Positions 1-10,858 are shown, counted from the stretch's first letter. The stretch: DNA of 64,000 bases from Haematococcus lacustris (GCA_030144725.1 JASKMD010000017.1:430011-494010), one strand, 5' to 3'. Notes: generated from the sequence alone by a model not told the origin. Made by a program: numbers and translations.

Positions 1-124
1 ACGTCACAGAAAAAATAGGCACTTCGAAGCAGCATTGCACTCTCGTGGAACTGGATGCCTGCGACTTAATCTCGCTGGTGTAGCTTCCTCCAAACTGCTG
101 CAAGCGGGAAGAATGGGAAGGATT

Positions 125-1543
125 GGCGGGGCGGGGCGGGGCGGGGCGGGGCGGGGCGGGGCGGGGCGGGGCGGGGCGGGGCGGGGCGGGGCGGGGCGGG
201 GCGGGGCGGGGCGGGGCGGGGCGGGGCGGGGCGGGGCGGGGCGGGGCGGGGCGGGGCGGGGCGGGGCGGGGCGGGGCGGGGCGGGGCGGGGCGGGGCGGG
301 GCGGGGCGGGGCGGGGCGGGGCGGGGCGGGGCGGGGCGGGGCGGGGCGGGGCGGGGCGGGGCGGGGCGGGGCGGGGCGGGGCGGGGCGGGGCGGGGCGGG
401 GCGGGGCGGGGCGGGGCGGGGCGGGGCGGGGCGGGGCGGGGCGGGGCGGGGCGGGGCGGGGCGGGGCGGGGCGGGGCGGGGCGGGGCGGGGCGGGGCGGG
501 GCGGGGCGGGGCGGGGCGGGGCGGGGCGGGGCGGGGCGGGGCGGGGCGGGGCGGGGCGGGGCGGGGCGGGGCGGGGCGGGGCGGGGCGGGGCGGGGCGGG
601 GCGGGGCGGGGCGGGGCGGGGCGGGGCGGGGCGGGGCGGGGCGGGGCGGGGCGGGGCGGGGCGGGGCGGGGCGGGGCGGGGCGGGGCGGGGCGGGGCGGG
701 GCGGGGCGGGGCGGGGCGGGGCGGGGCGGGGCGGGGCGGGGCGGGGCGGGGCGGGGCGGGGCGGGGCGGGGCGGGGCGGGGCGGGGCGGGGCGGGGCGGG
801 GCGGGGCGGGGCGGGGCGGGGCGGGGCGGGGCGGGGCGGGGCGGGGCGGGGCGGGGCGGGGCGGGGCGGGGCGGGGCGGGGCGGGGCGGGGCGGGGCGGG
901 GCGGGGCGGGGCGGGGCGGGGCGGGGCGGGGCGGGGCGGGGCGGGGCGGGGCGGGGCGGGGCGGGGCGGGGCGGGGCGGGGCGGGGCGGGGCGGGGCGGG
1001 GCGGGGCGGGGCGGGGCGGGGCGGGGCGGGGCGGGGCGGGGCGGGGCGGGGCGGGGCGGGGCGGGGCGGGGCGGGGCGGGGCGGGGCGGGGCGGGGCGGG
1101 GCGGGGCGGGGCGGGGCGGGGCGGGGCGGGGCGGGGCGGGGCGGGGCGGGGCGGGGCGGGGCGGGGCGGGGCGGGGCGGGGCGGGGCGGGGCGGGGCGGG
1201 GCGGGGCGGGGCGGGGCGGGGCGGGGCGGGGCGGGGCGGGGCGGGGCGGGGCGGGGCGGGGCGGGGCGGGGCGGGGCGGGGCGGGGCGGGGCGGGGCGGG
1301 GCGGGGCGGGGCGGGGCGGGGCGGGGCGGGGCGGGGCGGGGCGGGGCGGGGCGGGGCGGGGCGGGGCGGGGCGGGGCGGGGCGGGGCGGGGCGGGGCGGG
1401 GCGGGGCGGGGCGGGGCGGGGCGGGGCGGGGCGGGGCGGGGCGGGGCGGGGCGGGGCGGGGCGGGGCGGGGCGGGGCGGGGCGGGGCGGGGCGGGGCGGG
1501 GCGGGGCGGGGCGGGGCGGGGCGGGGCGGGGCGGGGCGGGGCG
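125..1543 (+). repeat. (GGGGC)n pentanucleotide array, about 1.4 kb
   Basis: Uninterrupted 5-bp repeat GGGGC (G-rich on the plus strand), roughly 280 units, with no visible interruption. Open frames through it are translation artefacts, because a stop-free 5-mer stays open in every frame. Runs of four G at 5-bp spacing are the classical requirement for G-quadruplex formation (known chemistry; not shown here). A second array of the same unit lies at 14150-16584. Confidence 0.97.
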
Positions 1544-1742
1544 GCCACGGACACTTATGAAACACGTACCACCCGTAGCTTGTAGAGTTCTCTATCCGGG
1601 GATGTGAGTTGCAAGAAAGTAACCACGTAGATGAGGCGCGGCGTCGTTTTGTTTACCAGGGGTAGGTTTTCTGTTAGTTGGGGACACCTGAAACCAGCAC
1701 GTCCCTACATTCCAAAAGTGTGATGTCGCCTAATTTGGCATT

Positions 1743-2063
1743 GAAAAGCGCGCATCACTCAGCCCTATCTTGCCCTGCCCTTCTGCTCCCGCTATCACAT
1801 CCTAGGTCTCGTGACATCGTCGTCCTGCATTTCTCCTTGATCTTGCCAGCCTGCCTGCCAGGTTGAATGCCTACCTCACACCAGCAAGGCGAAGCAGGAT
1901 GGCTTCGAAAGCGAGTAAAGACCAAGGAGCTGAAACTAAAGATGGACCAAATCGTCCACTCGACCGACACAGACCCGCACAACGGCCCAGGAGGAAAGTA
2001 CTTGTTCAACCCGTACGCTGCATCTGGCGATGACTATGACAGACTGGCGCTTGCAGCAATCAA
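1743..2063 (+). repeat. 321-bp segment, copy A (paired with 16617-16937)
   Basis: This segment and 16617-16937 have equal length and differ at only about a dozen positions by eye. Both lie downstream of a (GGGGC)n array in the same orientation: 200 bp downstream here, 33 bp downstream in copy B. Similarity starts at a GAAAAGCGCGCAT motif and stops abruptly after GCAATCAA, so this looks like the edge of a segmental duplication or of an unrecognised element. Confidence 0.85.
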
Positions 2064-2097
2064 CCAGGCCAAGGCGGAATTAGGCCTCAAGGGTTAG
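1867..2097 (+). CDS. Small hypothetical ORF, 76 aa, inside and beyond copy A
   Basis: Unrecognised. The frame from ATG 1867 gives a basic N-terminal part, then an acidic/polar stretch containing HSTDTDPHNGPGGKYLFNP and a helical C-terminus ending in LGLKG and a TAG stop. The part from DQIVHSTDTDPH to LALAAIN is kept open in copy B at about 16810-16937. There, one of four coding differences is silent and three change residues (N to K, Y to N, D to N), so selection cannot be inferred. The C-terminal AINQAKAELGLKG lies past the duplicated segment. It may be the last exon of a spliced gene whose upstream exons are missing. An alternative start at ATGGCTTCGAAAG (about 1899) in another frame gives only 44 residues. 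Confidence 0.3.
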   Translation: MPTSHQQGEAGWLRKRVKTKELKLKMDQIVHSTDTDPHNGPGGKYLFNPYAASGDDYDRLALAAINQAKAELGLKG

Positions 2098-2517
2098 GCC
2101 TTTGCCGTGAGTTGCGTGATTGAGGTCGGGGATGAGTACATATTTGGCCGGTCAATGAAGTCGTGAATGCCTGCTTCTGTAAGGTCCTGAACACGCCTTC
2201 TATGGCAGTCTTCGGTGCAGTCAGTGTGCGACGTAGCCATAACTCAGTTGCGGATGCTGGCTTGATGCTGCTCGTGCAATTGCCAATCGAGTCTCCCATT
2301 AAGACCTCCCCCTGTGGACCTTCCAACCGCCCAACCGCATCCCGCCCGCTGTACTGCGCCACCTCTCTGGTCACCTCGCATTGCACGCGTGCTAGAATGA
2401 GTACAGTGCTATTGCTAGGTTGTGCAGCGTGGGCCGCAGCGCTGGCAGCATCAATTGCCACATAGCCCAGTCACCACAGCAGAAACCTCAGCATGAACAG
2501 CATTCGGCGAGCAGCCC
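2098..2517. other. Unassigned stretch between copy A and the copia remnant
   Basis: No recognisable gene. Short open frames exist on both strands (for example 2087-2461 minus, 124 codons), but none shows a domain I recognise. This should correspond to the gag side of the copia element, yet no gag or zinc-knuckle motif and no 5' LTR is visible, so the element is probably truncated or replaced here. Confidence 0.5.
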
Positions 2518-3611
2518 GTGACCGCAGATGGCGACCCTCACAAGCCCTACTTCATTGACTCAGGAGCATCGAGGCACATTTGCACTAATGTCAGCAGCCT
2601 GACCAGCTTTCTCTCCTACACAGCTCCACAGCCTGTTTACCTGGCAGCAGTTGGCCATCAGCTAAATGCAGTTGGTGAGGGAGATGCCTGGCTCAGGACA
2701 AATCAGGGTACTTTGTGTCTTCAAAATGCAATGCTGGTACCCTCTGCATCAGCTAACTTTGTCTCTGTCACCCGAGCCACAGCTGCAGGCTACAAGTTTC
2801 TTTTTCAAGAGAACAGCTGCCTAATGGAGGGCAGCTATCGTGGACACAGCCTGTGCATGCAAGTACCAAAGCAGAACGACAGCTATCCTTTCCAGGCTGC
2901 ATCTATCGTACTGGCTCCATCAGCACCCAACCAGCTATGCAGCAGCTTTACCTCAGCAACAGCTGCTGATCGTGCTGCCTCAGTGTCATGCCCTAAGGAG
3001 ACTACCTCGGAGCAACAGCTGCTGGACTCAGCAAGCAGCGGCCACAGCAGGACTTCAGTTTCCCCCAAGGTGTGGCATAAGAGACTTGGTCATGCATCCT
3101 ATTCTGTACTTGAACGCATGCAGCGAGAGCATATGGTTAGCGGTGTTGACACAACAGCCTCACAATTTCGGGCAGCAGGATCTGATCCAGCAGTGTGTGA
3201 GGGATGTGTCTTAGGTAAACAGCATAGGCATGTACACTTCCCACTGCCATCTCCCAATGCACCTGCTGTGACAGCTGCACTTAAACTGATTCACATGGAT
3301 GTGTGTGGCCCATTCAGCTTGGCAGCCAGGGACGGCAGCCGCTACCTTGCTACTTTCCTTGATGAGTTCATCAAGTTGTCAGTTGTCATGCCTCGTCGCA
3401 GCAATTGGACCAGGTGCCAGATTGCATTATTACAGTCATCCAGCAGCTAGAGACTCAGTCTGGCAGCAGATGCAAGGGTATTAGGACTGACAATGGCAGC
3501 GAGTATGTGAACAAGACAGTGCAGGCCTTCTGCAACAGCAAAGGTATCCTGCATCAGCATTCTGCTCCTTACAGCCCTGAGCAGAATGGTGCAGCACAAA
3601 GACATGCCTGA
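2518..3611 (+). pseudogene. Copia protease and integrase fragment, frameshifted
   Basis: The frame from 2518 shows the aspartic-protease motif DSGAS, the GAG-pre-integrase H-x-R-L-G-H motif and the Cys pair of the integrase zinc finger (CEGCVLGKQ), then the first catalytic Asp in HMDVCGPFS. The frame breaks at about 3,400-3,450. Integrase then resumes in another frame (from about 3,474), with the second Asp in RTDNGSEYVN and the Glu in SPEQNGAAQR. It stops at 3609-3611, exactly where the tandem unit begins. The rest of integrase is missing. It is not functional. Confidence 0.88.
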
Positions 3612-4968
3612 AACAGCCTAGTGTATACAGCCTGTTTGTGTTTCAACACTGGAAGCTTGGTGAAGCACAGGTTTGCATAACTGAGACAGCTTTTCTGCAG
3701 TTGTTTGACAGCATGCCTGCCTGACAGCATGCTGCTTCGACCCTACCCACCCATCCCACTGCCTGATCCGCAGCCTGCCAGACTCCCTAGTGAGGGGGAC
3801 AGACGTCAGCAGCAGCAGCAGCAACAGCAGCAGACTGACACCAGCGACTCTGGCTCAGATGACAGTGGGAGTCCAGACAGAACCAACAGCAGCAGCAACA
3901 ACAACAACAGCGCACCTGGCTCCAGTGCACAACATCCTAGGTCCATGATTGGAGAGTCATACAGGATGACAGTGACAGCAATCAGTCTGATGATGAAGAC
4001 AGCAAGAGTCAAGTCAAACGCAATCTGTTTGGTGGATCAGCCAGCAGCAGAGGCAGCGGCATTCTTGCACAACCCAGCCACTTAGCAGTTGTCAGCAGTC
4101 AGCCTTCTGGCATAGGCAGGCACAGACTCCTGCCTGCACCTGCTCCCCTGCCAACACCTGCTCCCCATGCACCAGAACCCAGCCACTCAGCGAGTGTCAG
4201 CAGCCAGCCTTCTGGAATAGGTAGGCACAGACTGCAGCCTGCACCTGCTCCCTTGCCTGCACCTGCTCCCCTGCCTGCACCTGCACCCCCTGCACCACGT
4301 CGAAACCCACCAAGGGACAGACAACTACCTCACCGGTTGAGGCAGCTGTCCCTGCATGCCACATCCATGCCCACCCCCCATGACAATAACTCTCCATCAG
4401 TCAGTGAGGCTTTGTCAGGGCCACAGGCTGACATGTGGCGTGAGGCCATGCGCTCTGAGCTTGAGTCATTGCATGCCAACCAGACATGGTGTTTGACTGA
4501 GAGGCCCAGTGGTGCACGTGTCTTGCCCACTAAGTGGGTACTAAAAGTGAAGCGTGATGTTGCAGGCAACATTGAGCGGTTCAAGGCCCGACTGGTAGCC
4601 AAAGGCTTTCTGCAACAGCTGAAGCCGAATACATGGCAGCATCTAATGCAGCTAAAGAGGCCCTGTGGCTCAGGAAGCTGATGAGGGATCTGCAGCTAGA
4701 TGCCAGCTGTGTCACCATAGGGTGTGACAACCAGGCAGCTCTGCAGCTTCTTTACAACCCCATGGCCACTTCACGCGCAAGGCATATTGATGTGCATCAC
4801 CATTTTGTTAGGGAACGCATTACCAGGGGGGGAGGTTGCTTTCTACTACTGTCACACAAGCAGCATGATGGCAGACCTCCTCACCAAGCCTCTCGCAGTT
4901 GTCAAGTTTGATTGGGGCAAGCAAGGGTGTGGGGTGTACAGCTCAGCTTAAGCTAGGCACAGGCACAC
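3604..4968 (+). repeat. Tandem unit 1 (1365 bp) of copia-derived array
   Basis: The first of five full head-to-tail units, all starting ATGCCTGAAACAGCC. Internal order: about 105 bp that in the last unit lead into the LTR (so it is the element's 3' UTR), then a pol linker with a CAG run coding nine Gln in a row (about 3808-3834), a proline-rich stretch, the start of RT, and the end of RNase H. Three junctions are visible: integrase to 3' UTR at 3604 (microhomology ACATGCCTGA), 3' UTR to pol linker at about 3710, and RT to RNase H at about 4617. Confidence 0.93.
4253..4951 (+). pseudogene. Truncated copia RT N-terminus fused to RNase H C-terminus (unit 1)
   Basis: RVT_2-type N-terminus: MWREAMRSELESLHANQTW, then LPTKWVLKVKRDVAGNIER and RFKARLVAKGFLQQ. 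The sequence then jumps directly to the RNase H region EAEYMAASNAAKEALWLRKL, continuing with CDNQAALQL and ADLLTKPLA. The whole RT palm with its YVDD box is deleted. A run of seven G at about 4836-4842 shifts the RNase H frame, so the C-terminal part reads on in a second frame to the TAA at 4951. The same fusion and the same G7 occur in all units: 5618-6316, 6983-7681, 8348-9043, 9710-10405. Confidence 0.9.
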
Positions 4969-6333
4969 ATGCCTGAAACAGCCTAGTGTATACAGCCTGT
5001 TTGTGTTTCAACACTGGAAGCTTGGTGAAGCACAGGTTTGCATAACTGAGACAGCTTTTCTGCAGTTGTTTGACAGCATGCCTGCCTGACAGCATGCTGC
5101 TTCGACCCTACCCACCCATCCCACTGCCTGATCCGCAGCCTGCCAGACTCCCTAGTGAGGGGGACAGACGTCAGCAGCAGCAGCAGCAACAGCAGCAGAC
5201 TGACACCAGCGACTCTGGCTCAGATGACAGTGGGAGTCCAGACAGAACCAACAGCAGCAGCAACAACAACAACAGCGCACCTGGCTCCAGTGCACAACAT
5301 CCTAGGTCCATGATTGGAGAGTCATACAGGATGACAGTGACAGCAATCAGTCTGATGATGAAGACAGCAAGAGTCAAGTCAAACGCAATCTGTTTGGTGG
5401 ATCAGCCAGCAGCAGAGGCAGCGGCATTCTTGCACAACCCAGCCACTTAGCAGTTGTCAGCAGTCAGCCTTCTGGCATAGGCAGGCACAGACTCCTGCCT
5501 GCACCTGCTCCCCTGCCAACACCTGCTCCCCATGCACCAGAACCCAGCCACTCAGCGAGTGTCAGCAGCCAGCCTTCTGGAATAGGTAGGCACAGACTGC
5601 AGCCTGCACCTGCTCCCTTGCCTGCACCTGCTCCCCTGCCTGCACCTGCACCCCCTGCACCACGTCGAAACCCACCAAGGGACAGACAACTACCTCACCG
5701 GTTGAGGCAGCTGTCCCTGCATGCCACATCCATGCCCACCCCCCATGACAATAACTCTCCATCAGTCAGTGAGGCTTTGTCAGGGCCACAGGCTGACATG
5801 TGGCGTGAGGCCATGCGCTCTGAGCTTGAGTCATTGCATGCCAACCAGACATGGTGTTTGACTGAGAGGCCCAGTGGTGCACGTGTCTTGCCCACTAAGT
5901 GGGTACTAAAAGTGAAGCGTGATGTTGCAGGCAACATTGAGCGGTTCAAGGCCCGACTGGTAGCCAAAGGCTTTCTGCAACAGCTGAAGCCGAATACATG
6001 GCAGCATCTAATGCAGCTAAAGAGGCCCTGTGGCTCAGGAAGCTGATGAGGGATCTGCAGCTAGATGCCAGCTGTGTCACCATAGGGTGTGACAACCAGG
6101 CAGCTCTGCAGCTTCTTTACAACCCCATGGCCACTTCACGCGCAAGGCATATTGATGTGCATCACCATTTTGTTAGGGAACGCATTACCAGGGGGGGAGG
6201 TTGCTTTCTACTACTGTCACACAAGCAGCATGATGGCAGACCTCCTCACCAAGCCTCTCGCAGTTGTCAAGTTTGATTGGGGCAAGCAAGGGTGTGGGGT
6301 GTACAGCTCAGCTTAAGCTAGGCACAGGCACAC
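4969..6333 (+). repeat. Tandem unit 2 (1365 bp)
   Basis: No difference from unit 1 was found by eye over its whole length, including the G7 frameshift, the RT-RNase H fusion and the CAG run. Confidence 0.93.
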
Positions 6334-7698
6334 ATGCCTGAAACAGCCTAGTGTATACAGCCTGTTTGTGTTTCAACACTGGAAGCTTGGTGAAGCACAG
6401 GTTTGCATAACTGAGACAGCTTTTCTGCAGTTGTTTGACAGCATGCCTGCCTGACAGCATGCTGCTTCGACCCTACCCACCCATCCCACTGCCTGATCCG
6501 CAGCCTGCCAGACTCCCTAGTGAGGGGGACAGACGTCAGCAGCAGCAGCAGCAACAGCAGCAGACTGACACCAGCGACTCTGGCTCAGATGACAGTGGGA
6601 GTCCAGACAGAACCAACAGCAGCAGCAACAACAACAACAGCGCACCTGGCTCCAGTGCACAACATCCTAGGTCCATGATTGGAGAGTCATACAGGATGAC
6701 AGTGACAGCAATCAGTCTGATGATGAAGACAGCAAGAGTCAAGTCAAACGCAATCTGTTTGGTGGATCAGCCAGCAGCAGAGGCAGCGGCATTCTTGCAC
6801 AACCCAGCCACTTAGCAGTTGTCAGCAGTCAGCCTTCTGGCATAGGCAGGCACAGACTCCTGCCTGCACCTGCTCCCCTGCCAACACCTGCTCCCCATGC
6901 ACCAGAACCCAGCCACTTAGCGAGTGTCAGCAGCCAGCCTTCTGGAATAGGTAGGCACAGACTGCAGCCTGCACCTGCTCCCTTGCCTGCACCTGCTCCC
7001 CTGCCTGCACCTGCACCCCCTGCACCACGTCGAAACCCACCAAGGGACAGACAACTACCTCACCGGTTGAGGCAGCTGTCCCTGCATGCCACATCCATGC
7101 CCACCCCCCATGACAATAACTCTCCATCAGTCAGTGAGGCTTTGTCAGGGCCACAGGCTGACATGTGGCGTGAGGCCATGCGCTCTGAGCTTGAGTCATT
7201 GCATGCCAACCAGACATGGTGTTTGACTGAGAGGCCCAGTGGTGCACGTGTCTTGCCCACTAAGTGGGTACTAAAAGTGAAGCGTGATGTTGCAGGCAAC
7301 ATTGAGCGGTTCAAGGCCCGACTGGTAGCCAAAGGCTTTCTGCAACAGCTGAAGCCGAATACATGGCAGCATCTAATGCAGCTAAAGAGGCCCTGTGGCT
7401 CAGGAAGCTGATGAGGGATCTGCAGCTAGATGCCAGCTGTGTCACCATAGGGTGTGACAACCAGGCAGCTCTGCAGCTTCTTTACAACCCCATGGCCACT
7501 TCACGCGCAAGGCATATTGATGTGCATCACCATTTTGTTAGGGAACGCATTACCAGGGGGGGAGGTTGCTTTCTACTACTGTCACACAAGCAGCATGATG
7601 GCAGACCTCCTCACCAAGCCTCTCGCAGTTGTCAAGTTTGATTGGGGCAAGCAAGGGTGTGGGGTGTACAGCTCAGCTTAAGCTAGGCACAGGCACAC
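6334..7698 (+). repeat. Tandem unit 3 (1365 bp)
   Basis: Same as units 1 and 2 except for a substitution near 6918 (CACTTAGCGAG in place of CACTCAGCGAG). It otherwise carries the same junctions. Confidence 0.92.
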
Positions 7699-9060
7699 AT
7701 GCCTGAAACAGCCTAGTGTATACAGCCTGTTTGTGTTTCAACACTGGAAGCTTGGTGAAGCACAGGTTTGCATAACTGAGACAGCTTTTCTGCAGTTGTT
7801 TGACAGCATGCCTGCCTGACAGCATGCTGCTTCGACCCTACCCACCCATCCCACTGCCTGATCCGCAGCCTGCCAGACTCCCTAGTGAGGGGGACAGACG
7901 TCAGCAGCAGCAGCAGCAACAGCAGCAGACTGACACCAGCGACTCTGGCTCAGATGACAGTGGGAGTCCAGACAGAACCAACAGCAGCAGCAACAACAAC
8001 AACAGCGCACCTGGCTCCAGTGCACAACATCCTAGGTCCATGATTGGAGAGTCATACAGGATGACAGTGACAGCAATCAGTCTGATGATGAAGACAGCAA
8101 GAGTCAAGTCAAACGCAATCTGTTTGGTGGATCAGCCAGCAGCAGAGGCAGCGGCATTCTTGCACAACCCAGCCACTTAGCAGTTGTCAGCAGTCAGCCT
8201 TCTGGCATAGGCAGGCACAGACTCCTGCCTGCACCTGCTCCCCTGCCAACACCTGCTCCCCATGCACCAGAACCCAGCCACTCAGCGAGTGTCAGCAGCC
8301 AGCCTTCTGGAATAGGTAGGCACAGACTGCAGCCTGCACCTGCTCCCTTGCCTGCACCTGCTCCCCTGCCTGCACCTGCACCCCCTGCACCACGTCGAAA
8401 CCCACCAAGGGACAGACAACTACCTCACCGGTTGAGGCAGCTGTCCCTGCATGCCACATCCATGCCCACCCCCCATGACAATAACTCTCCAGTTAGTAAG
8501 GCTTTGTCAGGGCCACAGGCTGACATGTGGCGTGAGGCCATGCGCTCTGAGCTTGAGTCATTGCATGCCAACCAGACATGGTGTTTGACTGAGAGGCCCA
8601 GTGGTGCACGTGTCTTGCCCACTAAGTGGGTACTAAAAGTGAAGCGTGATGTTGCAGGCAACATTGAGCGGTTCAAGGCCCGACTGGTAGCCAAAGGCTT
8701 TCTGCAACAGCTGAAGCCGAATACATGGCAGCATCTAATGCAGCTAAAGAGGCCCTGTGGCTCAGGAAGCTGATGAGGGATCTGCAGCTAGATGCCAGCT
8801 GTGTCACCATAGGGTGTGACAACCAGGCAGCTCTGCAGCTTCTTTACAACCCCATGGCCACTTCACGCGCAAGGCATATTGATGTGCATCACCATTTTGT
8901 TAGGGAACGCATTACCAGGGGGGGAGGTTGCTTTCTACTACTGTCACACAAGCAGCATGATGGCAGACCTCCTCACCAAGCCTCTCGCAGTTGTCAAGTT
9001 TGATTGGGGCAAGCAAGGGTGTGGGGTGTACAGCTCAGCTTAAGCTAGGCACAGGCACAC
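7699..9060 (+). repeat. Tandem unit 4 (1362 bp)
   Basis: Same structure, but with a net 3-bp deletion and adjacent substitutions near 8491-8500 (CCAGTTAGTAAGG where units 1-3 have CCATCAGTCAGTGAGG). The variant is shared with unit 5, giving two subfamilies: units 1-3 and units 4-5. Confidence 0.92.
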
Positions 9061-10422
9061 ATGCCTGAAACAGCCTAGTGTATACAGCCTGTTTGTGTTT
9101 CAACACTGGAAGCTTGGTGAAGCACAGGTTTGCATAACTGAGACAGCTTTTCTGCAGTTGTTTGACAGCATGCCTGCCTGACAGCATGCTGCTTCGACCC
9201 TACCCACCCATCCCACTGCCTGATCCGCAGCCTGCCAGACTCCCTAGTGAGGGGGACAGACGTCAGCAGCAGCAGCAGCAACAGCAGCAGACTGACACCA
9301 GCGACTCTGGCTCAGATGACAGTGGGAGTCCAGACAGAACCAACAGCAGCAGCAACAACAACAACAGCGCACCTGGCTCCAGTGCACAACATCCTAGGTC
9401 CATGATTGGAGAGTCATACAGGATGACAGTGACAGCAATCAGTCTGATGATGAAGACAGCAAGAGTCAAGTCAAACGCAATCTGTTTGGTGGATCAGCCA
9501 GCAGCAGAGGCAGCGGCATTCTTGCACAACCCAGCCACTTAGCAGTTGTCAGCAGTCAGCCTTCTGGCATAGGCAGGCACAGACTCCTGCCTGCACCTGC
9601 TCCCCTGCCAACACCTGCTCCCCATGCACCAGAACCCAGCCACTCAGCGAGTGTCAGCAGCCAGCCTTCTGGAATAGGTAGGCACAGACTGCAGCCTGCA
9701 CCTGCTCCCTTGCCTGCACCTGCTCCCCTGCCTGCACCTGCACCCCCTGCACCACGTCGAAACCCACCAAGGGACAGACAACTACCTCACCGGTTGAGGC
9801 AGCTGTCCCTGCATGCCACATCCATGCCCACCCCCCATGACAATAACTCTCCAGTTAGTAAGGCTTTGTCAGGGCCACAGGCTGACATGTGGCGTGAGGC
9901 CATGCGCTCTGAGCTTGAGTCATTGCATGCCAACCAGACATGGTGTTTGACTGAGAGGCCCAGTGGTGCACGTGTCTTGCCCACTAAGTGGGTACTAAAA
10001 GTGAAGCGTGATGTTGCAGGCAACATTGAGCGGTTCAAGGCCCGACTGGTAGCCAAAGGCTTTCTGCAACAGCTGAAGCCGAATACATGGCAGCATCTAA
10101 TGCAGCTAAAGAGGCCCTGTGGCTCAGGAAGCTGATGAGGGATCTGCAGCTAGATGCCAGCTGTGTCACCATAGGGTGTGACAACCAGGCAGCTCTGAAG
10201 CTTCTTTACAACCCCATGGCCACTTCACGCGCAAGGCATATTGATGTGCATCACCATTTTGTTAGGGAACGCATTACCAGGGGGGGAGGTTGCTTTCTAC
10301 TACTGTCACACAAGCAGCATGATGGCAGACCTCCTCACCAAGCCTCTCGCAGTTGTCAAGTTTGATTGGGGCAAGCAAGGGTGTGGGGTGTACAGCTCAG
10401 CTTAAGCTAGGCACAGGCACAC
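9061..10422 (+). repeat. Tandem unit 5 (1362 bp)
   Basis: Carries the unit-4 variant plus a private change near 10198 (GCTCTGAAG for GCTCTGCAG). It is followed by a partial sixth start. Confidence 0.92.
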
Positions 10423-10584
10423 ATGCCTGAAACAGCCTAGTGTATACAGCCTGTTTGTGTTTCAACACTGGAAGCTTGGTGAAGCACAGGTTTGCATAAC
10501 TGAGACAGCTTTTCTGCAGTTGTTTGATGCAGTTGTTTTGATATAGCAGTTGTGCAGACTCTTGGCCTAAGTACTGAGTGGGAG
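10423..10584 (+). repeat. Partial sixth unit (105 bp) running into native 3' UTR and purine tract
   Basis: Identical to the unit start as far as TTGTTTGA (about 10527). It then departs and continues as unique sequence to a purine-rich tract (GAGTGGGAG, 10576-10584) immediately before the LTR. This shows that the first about 105 bp of every unit are the natural 3' end of the internal region. Confidence 0.85.
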
Positions 10585-10858
10585 TGTTGTGAACATGTCC
10601 TGGTGCAAAAGATATTGAGCACCGGGAGTGTGAGACATGTTTGACAGCACTCAGGGCTGCAGAGTGAGAGAGTGAGAATGTCTGTCTTAAGGCAGAAGCG
10701 CAGACCTCGGCACCCTAAGCTGAGTGCCGCGTCTGTCCCTACGCTCTCTACAGGTAGGCACTGAGCGGTATGCTTGCCGTCTTTATGTCGGCCGTTCTTG
10801 CCGTTAGTTATGTAAGAACCCTAAGCTGAGTGCCGCGTCTGTCCCTACGCTCTCTACA
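10585..10858 (+). mobile_element. 3' LTR of the copia element
   Basis: Begins TGTTGTGAACATGT directly after a purine tract and ends in ...CTCTCTACA, so it has the TG...CA ends of an LTR. A 41-bp block (ACCCTAAGCTGAGTGCCGCG...) occurs twice inside it, at 10712-10752 and 10818-10858. The LTR could therefore end at either copy; the second is favoured because it is outermost. No 5' partner exists in the window. Confidence 0.7.

Larger units (their letters stand above)
2518..10858 (+). mobile_element. Ty1/copia LTR-retrotransposon remnant, internally amplified
   Basis: Order along the plus strand: a protease-like motif (IDSGASRHIC), a GAG-pre-integrase motif (WHKRLGHASYS), integrase, five tandem units carrying an RT N-terminal piece fused to an RNase H C-terminal piece, a 3' untranslated stretch, a purine tract and an LTR. 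This is the pol order of Ty1/copia (PR-IN-RT-RH). No 5' LTR, primer-binding site or gag is visible. Integrase is frameshifted near 3,410, the RT catalytic core is absent, and RNase H carries a homopolymer frameshift, so the element is dead. Parts are described separately. Confidence 0.9.

Noticed and set aside
4..1607. 500-residue open frames (Gly-Ala-Gly-Arg-Gly or Pro-Pro-Arg-Pro-Ala repeats) on both strands
   Set aside because: A stop-free 5-bp repeat is open in all frames and yields a 5-residue periodic peptide. There is no flanking gene structure and both strands are equally open.
2518..10405. Active copia reverse transcriptase
   Set aside because: The RT catalytic core is deleted in every unit, RNase H is frameshifted, integrase is broken and the 5' LTR and gag are missing.
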